From contig NPFB01000180.1 of assembly GCA_014084085.1 (NCBI GenBank), positions 1-64,000 on the forward strand: a stretch of DNA of 64,000 bases, read 5' to 3'. The translations under genes and the position numbers were made by a program. This document shows positions 39,027 through 48,019 of the stretch, piece by piece. Position 1 is the stretch's first letter. Each line of letters starts with the position of its first letter. This DNA comes from Hondaea fermentalgiana. Lineage: Eukaryota > Sar > Bigyra > Thraustochytrida > Thraustochytriidae. Under the pieces are notes generated by a model that worked only from the letters and a program-made list of their open reading frames with translations, did no database searches and was not told the DNA's origin.

Positions 39027-40583
39027 CTATACGTAAGAAACCTCGTCGCTGTCGCCAATGACGACATCGGCATCTTCGTAGGTGGCAATTTCGTAGCCGC
39101 TCGAACCCAAGAAATGACTCGCTTCAAGTCCCAGACAGAAGGACTCCTCTTCCAAGCCAAGTACACCAAGACCTATCTCCCCGTTTTGATGATCGGAATG
39201 GTCCGACGAGGCTGCCGAATAGGCCTGAAGATTGCTTGCGTCTTGGTCCATGTGAGCGACTGCGGGGGTGGCTTCGAGGTGAGTGTATTGTTCCTGGTGG
39301 CCATGGTCAATTGTCGGAAAGCCTGCCTCGCTGCCTTGCGTGGGAAAAGTATTGTCATGAACGGCAGGGCAGTTGAGGCAGGTGTAAGCGTTGTCTTGAG
39401 GCAGGGCCTGAGGTTGTTCGTAGGGTTCTTGGTTGAATTCCTCATTTGGCCAGTGCGTTGCGATCAAGGACTCACTTGCCGGGTTGAAGGATGTAATCGG
39501 AGGCGTGGTGTGATCAACGGTAAGCTCTCCCCCACCCGAGTTGTTGAGTTCCATATCTTGTTCGCCAAGGTAATCGTTCGAGCGGGACCGGCGGCGCAGG
39601 GAAGCCTCTTGAAAGGTACGATTTTCGAATTGGCGCAACTCCGTAACGATGGAGTCCCCACGCGGGCGTTTGGACTCATGGGCCATGGAGACGTCATCAG
39701 ACTCGCGGGAGCGCTTCCAGCCGCCCCCGGGGAGCCTGATCAGCGACGAGACGTCGGGGACAAAGTCATCGACGTCAAAATCTGTAGTGTCCGGGATTGA
39801 TGCCACGGCAATCGACGCGTGGGGATCGTAAGAGACGGGTGTCGTTGCGCTTCCTGTATTTAAGTGCGCGAGGGCGTTGGGACCAGGATGCGATTTGACA
39901 CGCGTGGCGGCCGCTTCTTCGATCTTAAAGGTAATGTCGGAGGGCATGGGTGTCACCCGATACCCTTTAGTAAAGGCTTCTTCAATGGTTTTATTCCATT
40001 CGTAGTAGGCTGGAGCGCGTTGTGCGCGATCGATCTTTTTGGTGTTCTTCTTCTTGGTCTTCATTGTCCACGTCTTGGTGGAAAGATCGGCCGTTATGTT
40101 CGCAAAGTTAGCGTCGGTCGAGGTCCGGATGCGGAGGAAAAGCTCTTTGTGCGGGCCGGTAGGCTGGTCGCGGTTGCCTTTGAAGCGCAGCAAGAAGAGG
40201 TCGGCGTCCGCGGCATGCTGAAAGATGTGCATGAACGTGAAGCGCGGGTAAGTGCCGCCCAGGTTCTGGGCTTTGATGAAGCTCGCGCGCGCGCGGGCCG
40301 GGTCCACCTCGAAGACGAAGGTCTGCTCGACCTCCCTGTCGTCGCTGCGGCAGACCTGCACGCGCGCGCGCACGACCTCGCGCGCGGGGCCTCTGATACG
40401 CACAATCGTCGTCTGCATGCTGGCCCCGGCCTCCGCGATGTACACATGGCAAAACGGGTCCTGCTCCACCACCGCCGCCGGCGCTCGCCCGCGCTCCTGC
40501 TCTCGTCGCGCCTGCCCCTGCTGCTGCTGCTCCTGCCGGCGGGCCCCGCTCGCGGCGCCCGGGCGCCCGTGCGTGGCGGTCAT
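39027..40583 (-). CDS. unrecognised protein X, probably nuclear, 5' end next to an assembly gap
   Basis: 518 residues if the ATG at 40583, five bases from the N run, is the start. A Gln/Arg/Ala-rich N-terminus is followed by a beta-rich region of about 130 residues (FCHVYIAEAG ... LFLLRFKGNRDQPTG ... LFLRIRTSTDANFANI), a Lys-rich patch (KTKKKNTKK), basic KRSRES and KRPRGDS stretches that could be nuclear signals, and a long acidic, Asp/Glu/Gln-rich tail. The beta-rich part shows a weak match in spacing to the core of the three Y proteins downstream (LKANRKNRVGTYDLQFF). A DNA- or chromatin-binding protein with an acidic activation-like tail is a guess. An ATG beyond the gap (40823) would add sequence that is also duplicated at 43.7 kb. 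Confidence 0.65.
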   Translation of the reverse strand: MTATHGRPGAASGARRQEQQQQGQARREQERGRAPAAVVEQDPFCHVYIAEAGASMQTTIVRIRGPAREVVRARVQVCRSDDREVEQTFVFEVDPARARASFIKAQNLGGTYPRFTFMHIFQHAADADLFLLRFKGNRDQPTGPHKELFLRIRTSTDANFANITADLSTKTWTMKTKKKNTKKIDRAQRAPAYYEWNKTIEEAFTKGYRVTPMPSDITFKIEEAAATRVKSHPGPNALAHLNTGSATTPVSYDPHASIAVASIPDTTDFDVDDFVPDVSSLIRLPGGGWKRSRESDDVSMAHESKRPRGDSIVTELRQFENRTFQEASLRRRSRSNDYLGEQDMELNNSGGGELTVDHTTPPITSFNPASESLIATHWPNEEFNQEPYEQPQALPQDNAYTCLNCPAVHDNTFPTQGSEAGFPTIDHGHQEQYTHLEATPAVAHMDQDASNLQAYSAASSDHSDHQNGEIGLGVLGLEEESFCLGLEASHFLGSSGYEIATYEDADVVIGDSDEVSYV

Positions 40584-40588
40584 CGCGC

Positions 40589-40688
40589 NNNNNNNNNNNN
40601 NNNNNNNNNNNNNNNNNNNNNNNNNNNNNNNNNNNNNNNNNNNNNNNNNNNNNNNNNNNNNNNNNNNNNNNNNNNNNNNNNNNNNNNN
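40589..40688. other. assembly gap of 100 N
   Basis: Exactly 100 N, of unknown real length. It lies at the 5' end of gene X, next to a run of C and GC-rich sequence. Confidence 0.98.
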
Positions 40689-41019
40689 CCCCCCCCACCT
40701 CGAAGGGGACCCGCCGCCCGGGGCCGGATCCGGAGCAGAACCGGGGAAACCCAAGTTGACCGCGGCAAAGATTCGCCAAGATTCGATCTTGTCTGTCTGC
40801 CTGTCTGCCTGTGCCTGGTGCATCCTCCTGGCTGCTAGATCACTGCGACCGTGGCTACGGCCGTAGCCAAGCGCAACCCAACAACCTCGACGGACCTCTT
40901 GCTGCTGTAGTATAAGTAAACTTCTTTCATCTAGATAGGCTTGGTTGTGAATTTTTATTTTGCAGTCTAGGGCCCAGGGCCTAAGTGGTGTGAACGAGCT
41001 AGCAGCGCCGGCTACGACC

Positions 41020-42180
41020 TTACTTGCGGCCGCGCCGAGGGTTGCGCTTAGCGCCGCGACCTTGTTTTGCGCTGCTGCCTGGCATAGTGTAACACTTGGC
41101 CATGTGCGTATTGAACATCTCCTCGAACCGGGTCCTTTCTGCGGGAGCGAGGGCCTTGAACTTCTTGAAAACGCCTTCCGCAGTCTGATCCTCGTCTTCG
41201 CGGGCGCGCTTGGGGAAGAGCTGGAGTTGGTTCAACGAGTGGCTCACGCGCGACGTTGCGGACGGCTCACTCTTGATACTGGGCGTCAGGCGATTCATGG
41301 ACTTGTTCCTGTCGAAAATGTCCCCTAGAATCGAAGGATCGAAGCAAGACACTTCCGGGCAGTTTTCATTGATGAAAGAGTCTTTCAACGCGCGAAGATC
41401 GCGCACGTACTTGTCCTGAACAGTCTTGATAATCTTCTCGTTGTCTATCCTGGAGAGGGGCTCGTTTCTGCTTATGGCTTTACCGTACTTGGCGTTCGGC
41501 TTGGATTTGATCTCGACCTCCATCGCCTCGCTTGCTACTCTCTTTTCGTCAAAGAACTGCAAGTCGTACGTACCAACGCGGTTCTTTCGGTTTGCCTTGA
41601 GCAAGACGAGAACCAGCTGATCTTGATCGCGTACAATACACTCTGCCTCGCCGACAATTGGCGTTTCGTACGTATTCACCTGGAATGATCTCGATCCGGG
41701 GCGTCTGTCAAAGGTAATAACTTGCCTTACGCCGAACTGCGCCTTCTTTCCCGTCACGGCAAGTCGAAGATTGTTCAGTGGGAGCGTGTTAGAGTACTTG
41801 AGCACGATTGCAAACTCTGCCAGTTGTGCATTTTCCTTGCAGATAGTCTTGGGTGGCACCTGCTTGATCACAAAGGACTTGGCGCCTGACGATCCCATCA
41901 GAAGAGCCGTAGCTTTCTCGTCGTTCTCCATGCTGGGAGGCGCTGGGGCGTCTTCAGGTGGCTCACTCGCAGCTGTACTGGCAGAATGAGACGCAAACGA
42001 GACGCCGCCCAATTTGCACGCCTCTTCACCATCATGTTCAGACGCAGCGCTCAAAATGAATTCTCCCTCCTCTTCGGAAAAGGGTTCGTGTCCACCTGCC
42101 TCACAGTCGGAAAATGGTTCCATATCAACAGCAGACACCGCTTGGAGGGGAATAGGTTCGTGATAAGAGTCACTAGACAT
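41020..42180 (-). CDS. Y1, first of three tandem paralogues of an unrecognised family
   Basis: 386 residues from ATG 42180. The N-terminal third is acidic. A conserved core starts at ICKENAQLAEFAIVLKYSN and runs through ITFDRR, ECIVRDQDQLVLVLLKANRK and GTYDLQFFDE, ending at EVEIKSKPNAKYGKA. This looks like a beta sandwich. A helical stretch (KIIKTVQDKYVRDLRALKDSF), DILGDIFDRNKSM-like sequence and a second helix pair (AEGVFKKFKALAPAERTRFEEMF) follow. It ends in RGAKRNPRRGRK, a likely nuclear signal. The loop between SFQ and ECIVR is short here (about 12 residues against 25 in Y2 and Y3). The frame is open upstream of the ATG with residues shared with Y3 (RKSVP-x-GLIEAVGVKA), so an unseen 5' exon may exist. 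Confidence 0.75.
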   Translation of the reverse strand: MSSDSYHEPIPLQAVSAVDMEPFSDCEAGGHEPFSEEEGEFILSAASEHDGEEACKLGGVSFASHSASTAASEPPEDAPAPPSMENDEKATALLMGSSGAKSFVIKQVPPKTICKENAQLAEFAIVLKYSNTLPLNNLRLAVTGKKAQFGVRQVITFDRRPGSRSFQVNTYETPIVGEAECIVRDQDQLVLVLLKANRKNRVGTYDLQFFDEKRVASEAMEVEIKSKPNAKYGKAISRNEPLSRIDNEKIIKTVQDKYVRDLRALKDSFINENCPEVSCFDPSILGDIFDRNKSMNRLTPSIKSEPSATSRVSHSLNQLQLFPKRAREDEDQTAEGVFKKFKALAPAERTRFEEMFNTHMAKCYTMPGSSAKQGRGAKRNPRRGRK

Positions 42181-43026
42181 TGGAGCAGCAACGCTCGCTT
42201 TGACGCCTACTGCTTCAATCAGTCCAGACGGCACGCTCTTGCGTCCGAATGACCGTGCAGGTTTTGCTGTGCGAAAGTAAGGTGACTATGCGCCTTCTCA
42301 AGTCCTCCCTCGCCAGGTCTTTCCAAAGACTCGGTCTTTCTTGCGACGCTTGCTTCTCCGCTGCCTCCTCGGCGCTCGACCTGCAGCCGCTGCGCGCTAC
42401 CCACGCGCTTCTCGTGGACGCTAGCCGGCTTTCGCGCGTGAGCCCAGCCTCGATCGATGTTGTTCGCCGTGCCGCTATCCCGCCCGGCCCACCCGCCCGC
42501 CCGCGCTGTTGACCTGCCTTGCCCTGCCTTGCCCTGCCTTGCCTCGCCCCGTCTTGCCCTCTCTTGCCTTAGCTGGTCTTCCGCCGCTGCGTTACGGGTT
42601 TGCTGGCGCGCCGCCGCCGCAGACACGGCCGCAGGGCCTGATCGCGAGGCGCTCTCGACTTTCGTGACATGAAAAGAAACCCAGCCGCGCTCTCGCAGTG
42701 TGGCTGGGACACGAAAATTTGAGAGCGGAGAATCATCGGTGACTCGGGAGAACCTTGGGGAAAGCATGATTCCCCGATCTGCCGAAGAGAAAGACCGGGC
42801 ACTCGGGCACTGTCGGTCCGCGCGAGGACCACTTTAGTATTAACGTGGTATTGCTTACGTCTTGTGCAAAGGAGGGTGTGGAGCTGCGTCGTTGTGTCAG
42901 TCGCAAAAGGTCGCACAACAACAGAACGCGGGCGATTTGGAGGGAAACAGCAGGCGAGGCAACGAGAGAAAGCCCACGTTGATGGAACGATAGCGCCTCG
43001 TCTCTGATCGCAAACACAAAGCCGCC
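42181..43026. promoter_or_regulatory. divergent Y/Z spacer, copy A
   Basis: This is the duplicated spacer between the Y1 and Z-fragment starts. It contains a CCTTG/CCCTG pentamer run (about 42508-42545) also present in copies B and C. A pyrimidine tract plus GCACAG on the minus strand (acceptor-like end at 42267) is conserved in all three copies. Confidence 0.55.
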
Positions 43027-43613
43027 ATGGACGCGCACACGCAAGAGCTCGTCGCGGAAGCGAGCGTCTGCTCCGTGGCGAGCATCCATCCTCGGCGTCG
43101 AGCACATAAAGCGTGAAAAAGCCGAAGCCAAGGGTCGACAATCGAAAAAGCGCTCGATCCAAAGCACAGAGACGCCCACGGCGACGGCGACGACGGCCTC
43201 AAAGTGCCTCCGGAAGCACCCAATCTGATGCCAACACAAACGAAAACAGCAACAACGATGATAACACTGACTCGCTCATGTACTCCGAGGACGAGTCTGT
43301 CGATTACTAGACGTTTGCACAGGACGAGAAAGACAACAAGAAGCAGAAGCCAAACAAGCTCAAGATGCTCTTGACGTCAGGCAAGCCGAGAGAGATGCAG
43401 CGTTCGCGACCATTGAGCTTGCTGAGACAAAAGTCAAAGTCGAAGAAGCGCAACGTTGCGCCAAACGTAGTGGAACAAAGGCGAGAAAATCAAACGGTGC
43501 TGGTAGCGCAGCAGGGGACGAGAGCGACGTGGCAGAATTCGGCAGAACGAAAGAAAAAGGCAGCGCTATAGAAGCGAAATAGCATTGCCGAGCTTGCGAC
43601 GGAGCAGAAACAG
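43027..43613 (+). pseudogene. Z pseudogene, 5' fragment of the TPR gene
   Basis: The segment aligns base by base with 48020 to about 48600, the start of intact Z, and keeps the same ATG context (gccgccATGGACGC). A one-base deletion near 43061 (GCGGAAGCG against GCGGAAAGCG) shifts the frame and leads to a TGA near 43113. A TAG interrupts the original frame at about 43308, and further small indels follow. Similarity stops at 43613, at GAGCAGAAACAG. The whole TPR half is missing. It cannot give a working Z protein. Confidence 0.9.
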
Positions 43614-43965
43614 ATCCGCGCGTGGCGAGGGCGCCATCGGGCTAACTCTCCCCGCGAGGCTGGGTCCCTGCCCCCTCTGGCCGCAGCCGGGAAACCCCAG
43701 TTGACCGCTGGCAAAGATTCTCCAAGAATTGCTCTTGCCTGTCTGCCTGTCTGTCTGTGCCTGGTGCAGCCACCAGAGTCAGCAATCACCAGCCAGATCA
43801 CTGCGACCGTGGCTTCGGCCATAGCCAAGCGCAGCGCAACGACCTCGACGGACCTCTTGCTGGTGTAAGTAGACCTCGTAGGCTTGATTGTGAATTTTGT
43901 TATGAATTTTTATTTTGCAGTCTAGGGCCCAGGGCATAGGTGGTGTGAACGAGCTTGCAGCGCCG
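43614..43965 (-). pseudogene. X remnant, 5' end and upstream flank only
   Basis: On the minus strand this piece resembles the X gene start region at 40690-40990. In translation it reads AVNWGFPAAARGG against AVNLGFPGSAPDP at X, preceded by the same Gln/Thr/Arg-rich stretch. Nothing of the X body is present: the sequence jumps at 43613 into the Z fragment. It shows that a second X once stood here. Confidence 0.75.
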
Positions 43966-43974
43966 TCTACGACC

Positions 43975-45147
43975 TTACTTACGGCCGCGGCGAGGCTTGC
44001 GCTTAGCACTGCGATTTAGAATAGCGTTGCTGCCTGGTGTAGCGTTGCACTTGCCCATGTGCGCGCTGAACATCTCCTCGAACCGGGTCCTTTCCGCGGG
44101 AACGAGAGCCTTGAACTTCTTGAAAACGCCTTCCGCAGTCTGATCCTCGTCTTCGCGGGCGCGCTTGGGGAAGAGCTGGAGTTGGTTCAACGAGTGACTC
44201 ACGCGCGACGTCGTGGACGGCTCACTCCTGATACTGGGCGTCAGGCGATGCATGGACTTGTTCCTGTCGAAAATGTCCCCCAGAGGCGAAGGATCAAAGT
44301 ACGACACTTGCGGACAGTTTTCATTGTTGAAGGAGTTCTTCAACGCGCAGAGTTCATGCACGTACTTGTCTTGAACAGTCTTAAAAATCTTCTCGTTGTC
44401 TTTCTTGGAGGGGGGCTTGTTTCCTCCGAAGGCTTTACCGTACTTGACGTTCGGCTTGGATTTGATCTCAATCTCCAATGCCTCGCTTGCTGGTATCTCT
44501 TCATCGAAGAACTGCAAGCTATATGTACCAACGCGATTCTTTCGGTTTGCCTTGAGCCAGACGAGGGCTAGCTGATCTTGCTCGCGCACAATACACTCGC
44601 CGTCGCTGATAACGGGCGTTGCGGGCGACTCTATTTCGGACTTAATCCTGGAGTTCATCTTGGACCTCATCTGAAATGATTTCGATTGGGCACGTCTACA
44701 GAACGTAATATCTTGCCATATGCCGAGCTGCGTCTCCCTTTCCGTCACGACAAGTCGAAGGGTTTTCAGTGAGGACACGTTTGAATACTTGAGCACGATT
44801 GCAAACTCTGCCAGCTGCGCATTCTCCTTGCAGATTATCATGGGTGGTGCCTGTATGATCTCAAGACACATAGCGCCTGGCGATCCCAACAGAAGGGACG
44901 AAGCCTTCTCGTTGTTCGCAAAGGGTTGTTTGTCCTGGAGGGCATGGTCCTCCATACTGGGAGGCCTTGGCGCGTCTCCCTGTGGCTCACGCGCAGCCGT
45001 AATGGCAGGTGGAGGTGAGAACGAGTCGCCGCCTTTCACGTCCTCCTTCGCGTTACATTGTAAAAGAGGATCGTCGTCAAAATCTAAGCCCAACATTTCC
45101 AATAAAAAGTCTTCTTCTGGGGCGACCTCATTAAGTGGTTCCACCAT
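43975..45147 (-). CDS. Y2, second paralogue of the unrecognised Y family
   Basis: 390 residues from ATG 45147. The acidic N-terminus differs from Y1 and Y3 (EVAPEEDFLLEMLGLDFDDD). The core and C-terminal half are closely similar: ICKENAQLAEFAIVLKYSN, ECIVREQDQLALVWLKANRK, GTYSLQFFDEE, KPNVKYGKAFGGN, TVQDKYVHELCALKNSF, GDIFDRNKSMHRLTPSI and SHSLNQLQLFPKRAREDEDQ, ending KRKPRRGRK. The SFQ-to-GECIV loop holds a Lys/Ser/Glu-rich insert of about 20 residues. The frame is intact over its length with many substitutions relative to Y1, so selection has probably kept it coding. The conserved upstream segment of Y1 and Y3 is present but out of frame with this ATG. Confidence 0.75.
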   Translation of the reverse strand: MVEPLNEVAPEEDFLLEMLGLDFDDDPLLQCNAKEDVKGGDSFSPPPAITAAREPQGDAPRPPSMEDHALQDKQPFANNEKASSLLLGSPGAMCLEIIQAPPMIICKENAQLAEFAIVLKYSNVSSLKTLRLVVTERETQLGIWQDITFCRRAQSKSFQMRSKMNSRIKSEIESPATPVISDGECIVREQDQLALVWLKANRKNRVGTYSLQFFDEEIPASEALEIEIKSKPNVKYGKAFGGNKPPSKKDNEKIFKTVQDKYVHELCALKNSFNNENCPQVSYFDPSPLGDIFDRNKSMHRLTPSIRSEPSTTSRVSHSLNQLQLFPKRAREDEDQTAEGVFKKFKALVPAERTRFEEMFSAHMGKCNATPGSNAILNRSAKRKPRRGRK

Positions 45148-46067
45148 GTTCGCAGAAGAAAGCGCCCCGTAACAAGGATCAAGATGACCACTGGAGCCAC
45201 GATGCCCGCTTTAGCGCCTACTGTTGCAATAAGTCTTGGCGGCGCGCTCTTGCGTCTAAATGGCCGCGCGGGTTTTGCTGTGCAAACAGAAGGTTACAGT
45301 GCGCCTTCTCAATTCCTCCCTTATCGCGTCTTTCCAAATAGGCCGTCTTTATTGCGACGTCAGCTTCTTCGCTTCCTCCTTGACGCTCCGCCTGCAGCCG
45401 CTGCGCACTACCCACGCGCTGCCCACGAACGCTAGCCGGCTTTCGCGCGCGAGCCCAGCCTCGATTGGTGTCGTTCGCCGCTATCCCACCCGCCCGCCCG
45501 CCCGCCCGCGCGCGCCGCGCTGGTGCTGCCTTGCCTTGCCCTTTCTCGCCCTGGCTTGCCCTGTCTTGCCTCAGCTGCTTTTCCGCCGCTGCGTTACGGT
45601 TTTGCTGGCGCGCGGGCCGCGCAGGGCCGCGATTGCGATGCGCTCTCGACTTTGGTGTCATGAAACCAAGCCGCGCTCTGGGACACGAAAATTTGAGAGC
45701 GCCGGGGAATCATTCTTGACTCGGGGGAACTTTTGGATAAACCAGATTCACCGATCTGCCGAAGAGAGCGCCGAGGACCCCTTTAACAGATCGATGCGGG
45801 AGACGTGATTGTTGTATGGCATGGCATTGCTTACGTCTTGTGCAAGGGAGGGAGTGGAGCGAGGGCGGAAATTGCGTCGTCGTGCCGGTCGCAAAAGATG
45901 GCGCGGCAGCAGAACGCGGGCGACTCGGAGGGAAACAGTTGCTGGCGCAAGCAAATTGCTCTGCAAGGTTGAATTTACAGCTCAAAAAAGTTTAATTTGT
46001 AGTGGGCCTAGGCCTATAGAGTTTTCGGCTCAGGTGGTGAGACGAGCGAGCAGCGCCGTCTGCGACC
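45148..46067. other. spacer copy B joined to the 3' flank of Y3
   Basis: The left 790 bases are the Y/Z spacer without Z. About 95 bases of unrelated sequence follow, then the Y3 3' flank (from about 46033). A CCTTG/CCCTG run lies near 45531-45570. No gene is seen. Confidence 0.6.
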
Positions 46068-47207
46068 TTACTTACGGCCGCGGCGAGGGTTGCGCTTAAC
46101 GCTGCGATTTAAATTAGCGTTGCTGCCTGGCGTAGTGTTGCTCTTGCCCATGTGCATGTAAAACATCTTCTCGAACAGGGTGCTTTCCGTGGGAGCGAGG
46201 GCCTTAAACTTCTTGAAAACGCCTTCCGCAGTATGCTCCTCGTCTTCGCGGGCGCGCTTGGGGGAGAGCTGGAGTTGGTTCAACGAGTGGCTCACGCGCG
46301 ACGTCGTGGACGACTCACTACTGATACTGGGCGTCAGGCGATACATGGACTTGTTCCTGTCGAAAATGTCCCCCAGAATCGAAGGATCAAAGTATGGCAC
46401 TTGCGGACGGTGTTCATTGATGAAAGAGTCCTTCAACGCGTAAAGTTCCTGCACGTACTTGTCCTGAACAGTCTTGATAATCTTCTCGTTGTCTTTCTTG
46501 GAAGGGGGCCCATTTCTTCCGAAGGCTTTACCGTACTTGACGTTCGGCTTGGATTTGATCTCAACCTCCATCGCCTCGCTTGCTGCTCTTTCTCCGTCAA
46601 AGAACTGCAAGTCGTACGTACCGACACAACTCTTTCGGTTTGCCTTGAGCCAGACGAGGGCCAGCTGATCTCGATCGCGCACAATACACTCGCCGTCGCT
46701 GATAAAAGGCACTTCGGACGACTTCATCTCGGACTTCGTCTCACACTTCATCTTGAACGTCATCTGGTATGATCTCGATCCGGCGCGTCTGTCAAAGGTA
46801 ATCTCTTGCCTTACGCCGGACTGCGCCTTCTTTTCCGTCACAACAAGTCGAAGCTTGTTCGGCTGGGTCATGCCTGGGAACTTGAGCACGATAGCAAACT
46901 CTGCCAGCTGTGCATTCTCCTTGCAGATAGTATTGGGTGGCGTCTGTATGATCTCAAAGTACAAAGCGCCTGCCGATCCCATCAGAGGAGCCGTAGCTTT
47001 CTCGTCGTTCTTCATGCTGGGAGGCGCTGGCGCGTCTTCCGGTGGCACACTCGCAGTCGCATTGACATGTGAAGACGCAATCGAGTCGTTGCCCATCGTA
47101 GCCGCCTCTTCACCACATTGTGCAGAAGAATCGAAAAGGTTGCTCTCATAGGATTCCATTTCCTCGGAAAGGTTTCTGTTTTCGGCGCTCTCGAGATTTG
47201 GGTCCAT
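46068..47207 (-). CDS. Y3, third paralogue of the unrecognised Y family
   Basis: 379 residues from ATG 47207. The layout matches Y1 and Y2: an acidic N-terminus with several Glu/Asn/Ser runs, then ICKENAQLAEFAIVLKFPG, ITFDRRAGSRSYQM, ECIVRDRDQLALVWLKANRK, GTYDLQFFDGE, KPNVKYGKAFGRN, TVQDKYVQELYALKDSF, GDIFDRNKSMYRLTPSI and SHSLNQLQLSPKRARED, ending KRNPRRGRK. The variable loop carries KMKCETKSEMKSSE, like Y2. The frame is open upstream through RKSVPPGLIEAVGVKAG to a TTG, without an ATG at the place Y1 uses, so the true 5' end is uncertain and a spliced first exon is possible. It faces intact Z across an 812-base spacer. Confidence 0.75.
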   Translation of the reverse strand: MDPNLESAENRNLSEEMESYESNLFDSSAQCGEEAATMGNDSIASSHVNATASVPPEDAPAPPSMKNDEKATAPLMGSAGALYFEIIQTPPNTICKENAQLAEFAIVLKFPGMTQPNKLRLVVTEKKAQSGVRQEITFDRRAGSRSYQMTFKMKCETKSEMKSSEVPFISDGECIVRDRDQLALVWLKANRKSCVGTYDLQFFDGERAASEAMEVEIKSKPNVKYGKAFGRNGPPSKKDNEKIIKTVQDKYVQELYALKDSFINEHRPQVPYFDPSILGDIFDRNKSMYRLTPSISSESSTTSRVSHSLNQLQLSPKRAREDEEHTAEGVFKKFKALAPTESTLFEKMFYMHMGKSNTTPGSNANLNRSVKRNPRRGRK

Positions 47208-48019
47208 GTTCGAAGATGTCGGTTCGAAGAAAAGACATCCGAGCTCATATTCACTGAAAATTGGAGCAGCGACGCCCGCTTTGACACCTACTGCTTCAAT
47301 CAGTCCAGGCGGCACGCTCTTGCGTCTCAATGGCCGTGCAGGTTTTGCTGTGCAAAAGTAAGGTGATTGTGCGCCTTTTCAATTTCTTCCCGATCGCGTC
47401 TTTCGAAAGAGGCCGTCTTTATTGCGACGTCTGCCTCCTCGACGCTCCGCCTGCAGCCGCTGCGCACTACCCGCGCGCTGCCCATGGGCGCTGGCCGGTT
47501 TTCTCGCGCGAGCCCAGGCTCGATCGGTGTCGTTCGCCGCTATCCCGCCCGGGGCCCACCCGCCCGCACGCGCTGTTGGCCTGCCTTGCCCTGCCTTGCC
47601 CTGCCTTGCCTTGCCCTGCCTTGCCCTGTCTTTCCTCAGCTGCTTTTTCGCCGCTGCGTTACGGGTTTACTGGCGCGCCGCCGCCGCAGACACGGCCGCA
47701 GAGCCCTGATCGCGAGGTGACATGAAAACCAAGTCGCGCTCTCGCGAGACACGAAAATTTGAGAGCGCCGGAGAATCAACATTGACTCGGGGAAAATTGA
47801 AGGCAAACCAGATTCCCCGATCTACCGAAGAGAAAGACGGGCACCATCGGCAGCGGTCCGCGCGAGGACCCCTTTAACGGATCGGTACGGGAAGACAAGA
47901 TTGCTTATTTTGCGTCTTGTGCGCGGGCAACTTGGAGGGAAGCAGTAGGAGAGGCAGCGAGAGAAAGACCACATTGATGGAACGAGCGCCTCGTCTCTGA
48001 TCGCAAACACAAAGCCGCC
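47208..48019. promoter_or_regulatory. divergent Y3/Z promoter
   Basis: 812 bases between the Y3 and Z starts, and the only copy that still has both genes. It contains a CCTTG/CCCTG run (about 47580-47632) and the conserved acceptor-like GCACAG on the minus strand (47348-47353). Confidence 0.6.

Larger units (their letters stand above)
40727..43613. repeat. segmental duplication block A (X 5' end, Y1, truncated Z)
   Basis: Block A shares long, gapped similarity with blocks B and C. The X upstream segment at 40735-40990 matches 43670-43965, including GGACCTCTTGCTG and TTTTTATTTTGCAGTCTAGG. Y1 matches Y2 and Y3. The Y/Z spacer matches 45180-45938 and 47208-48019. The block ends inside Z at 43613. 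Confidence 0.85.
43614..45938. repeat. segmental duplication block B (X remnant, Y2, no Z)
   Basis: Block B carries the X remnant, an intact Y2 and the first 760 bases of the Y/Z spacer. Similarity to the spacer ends at GGAAACAG (45938), before the Z ATG would be reached. Block C similarity resumes at about 46033. Confidence 0.8.
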
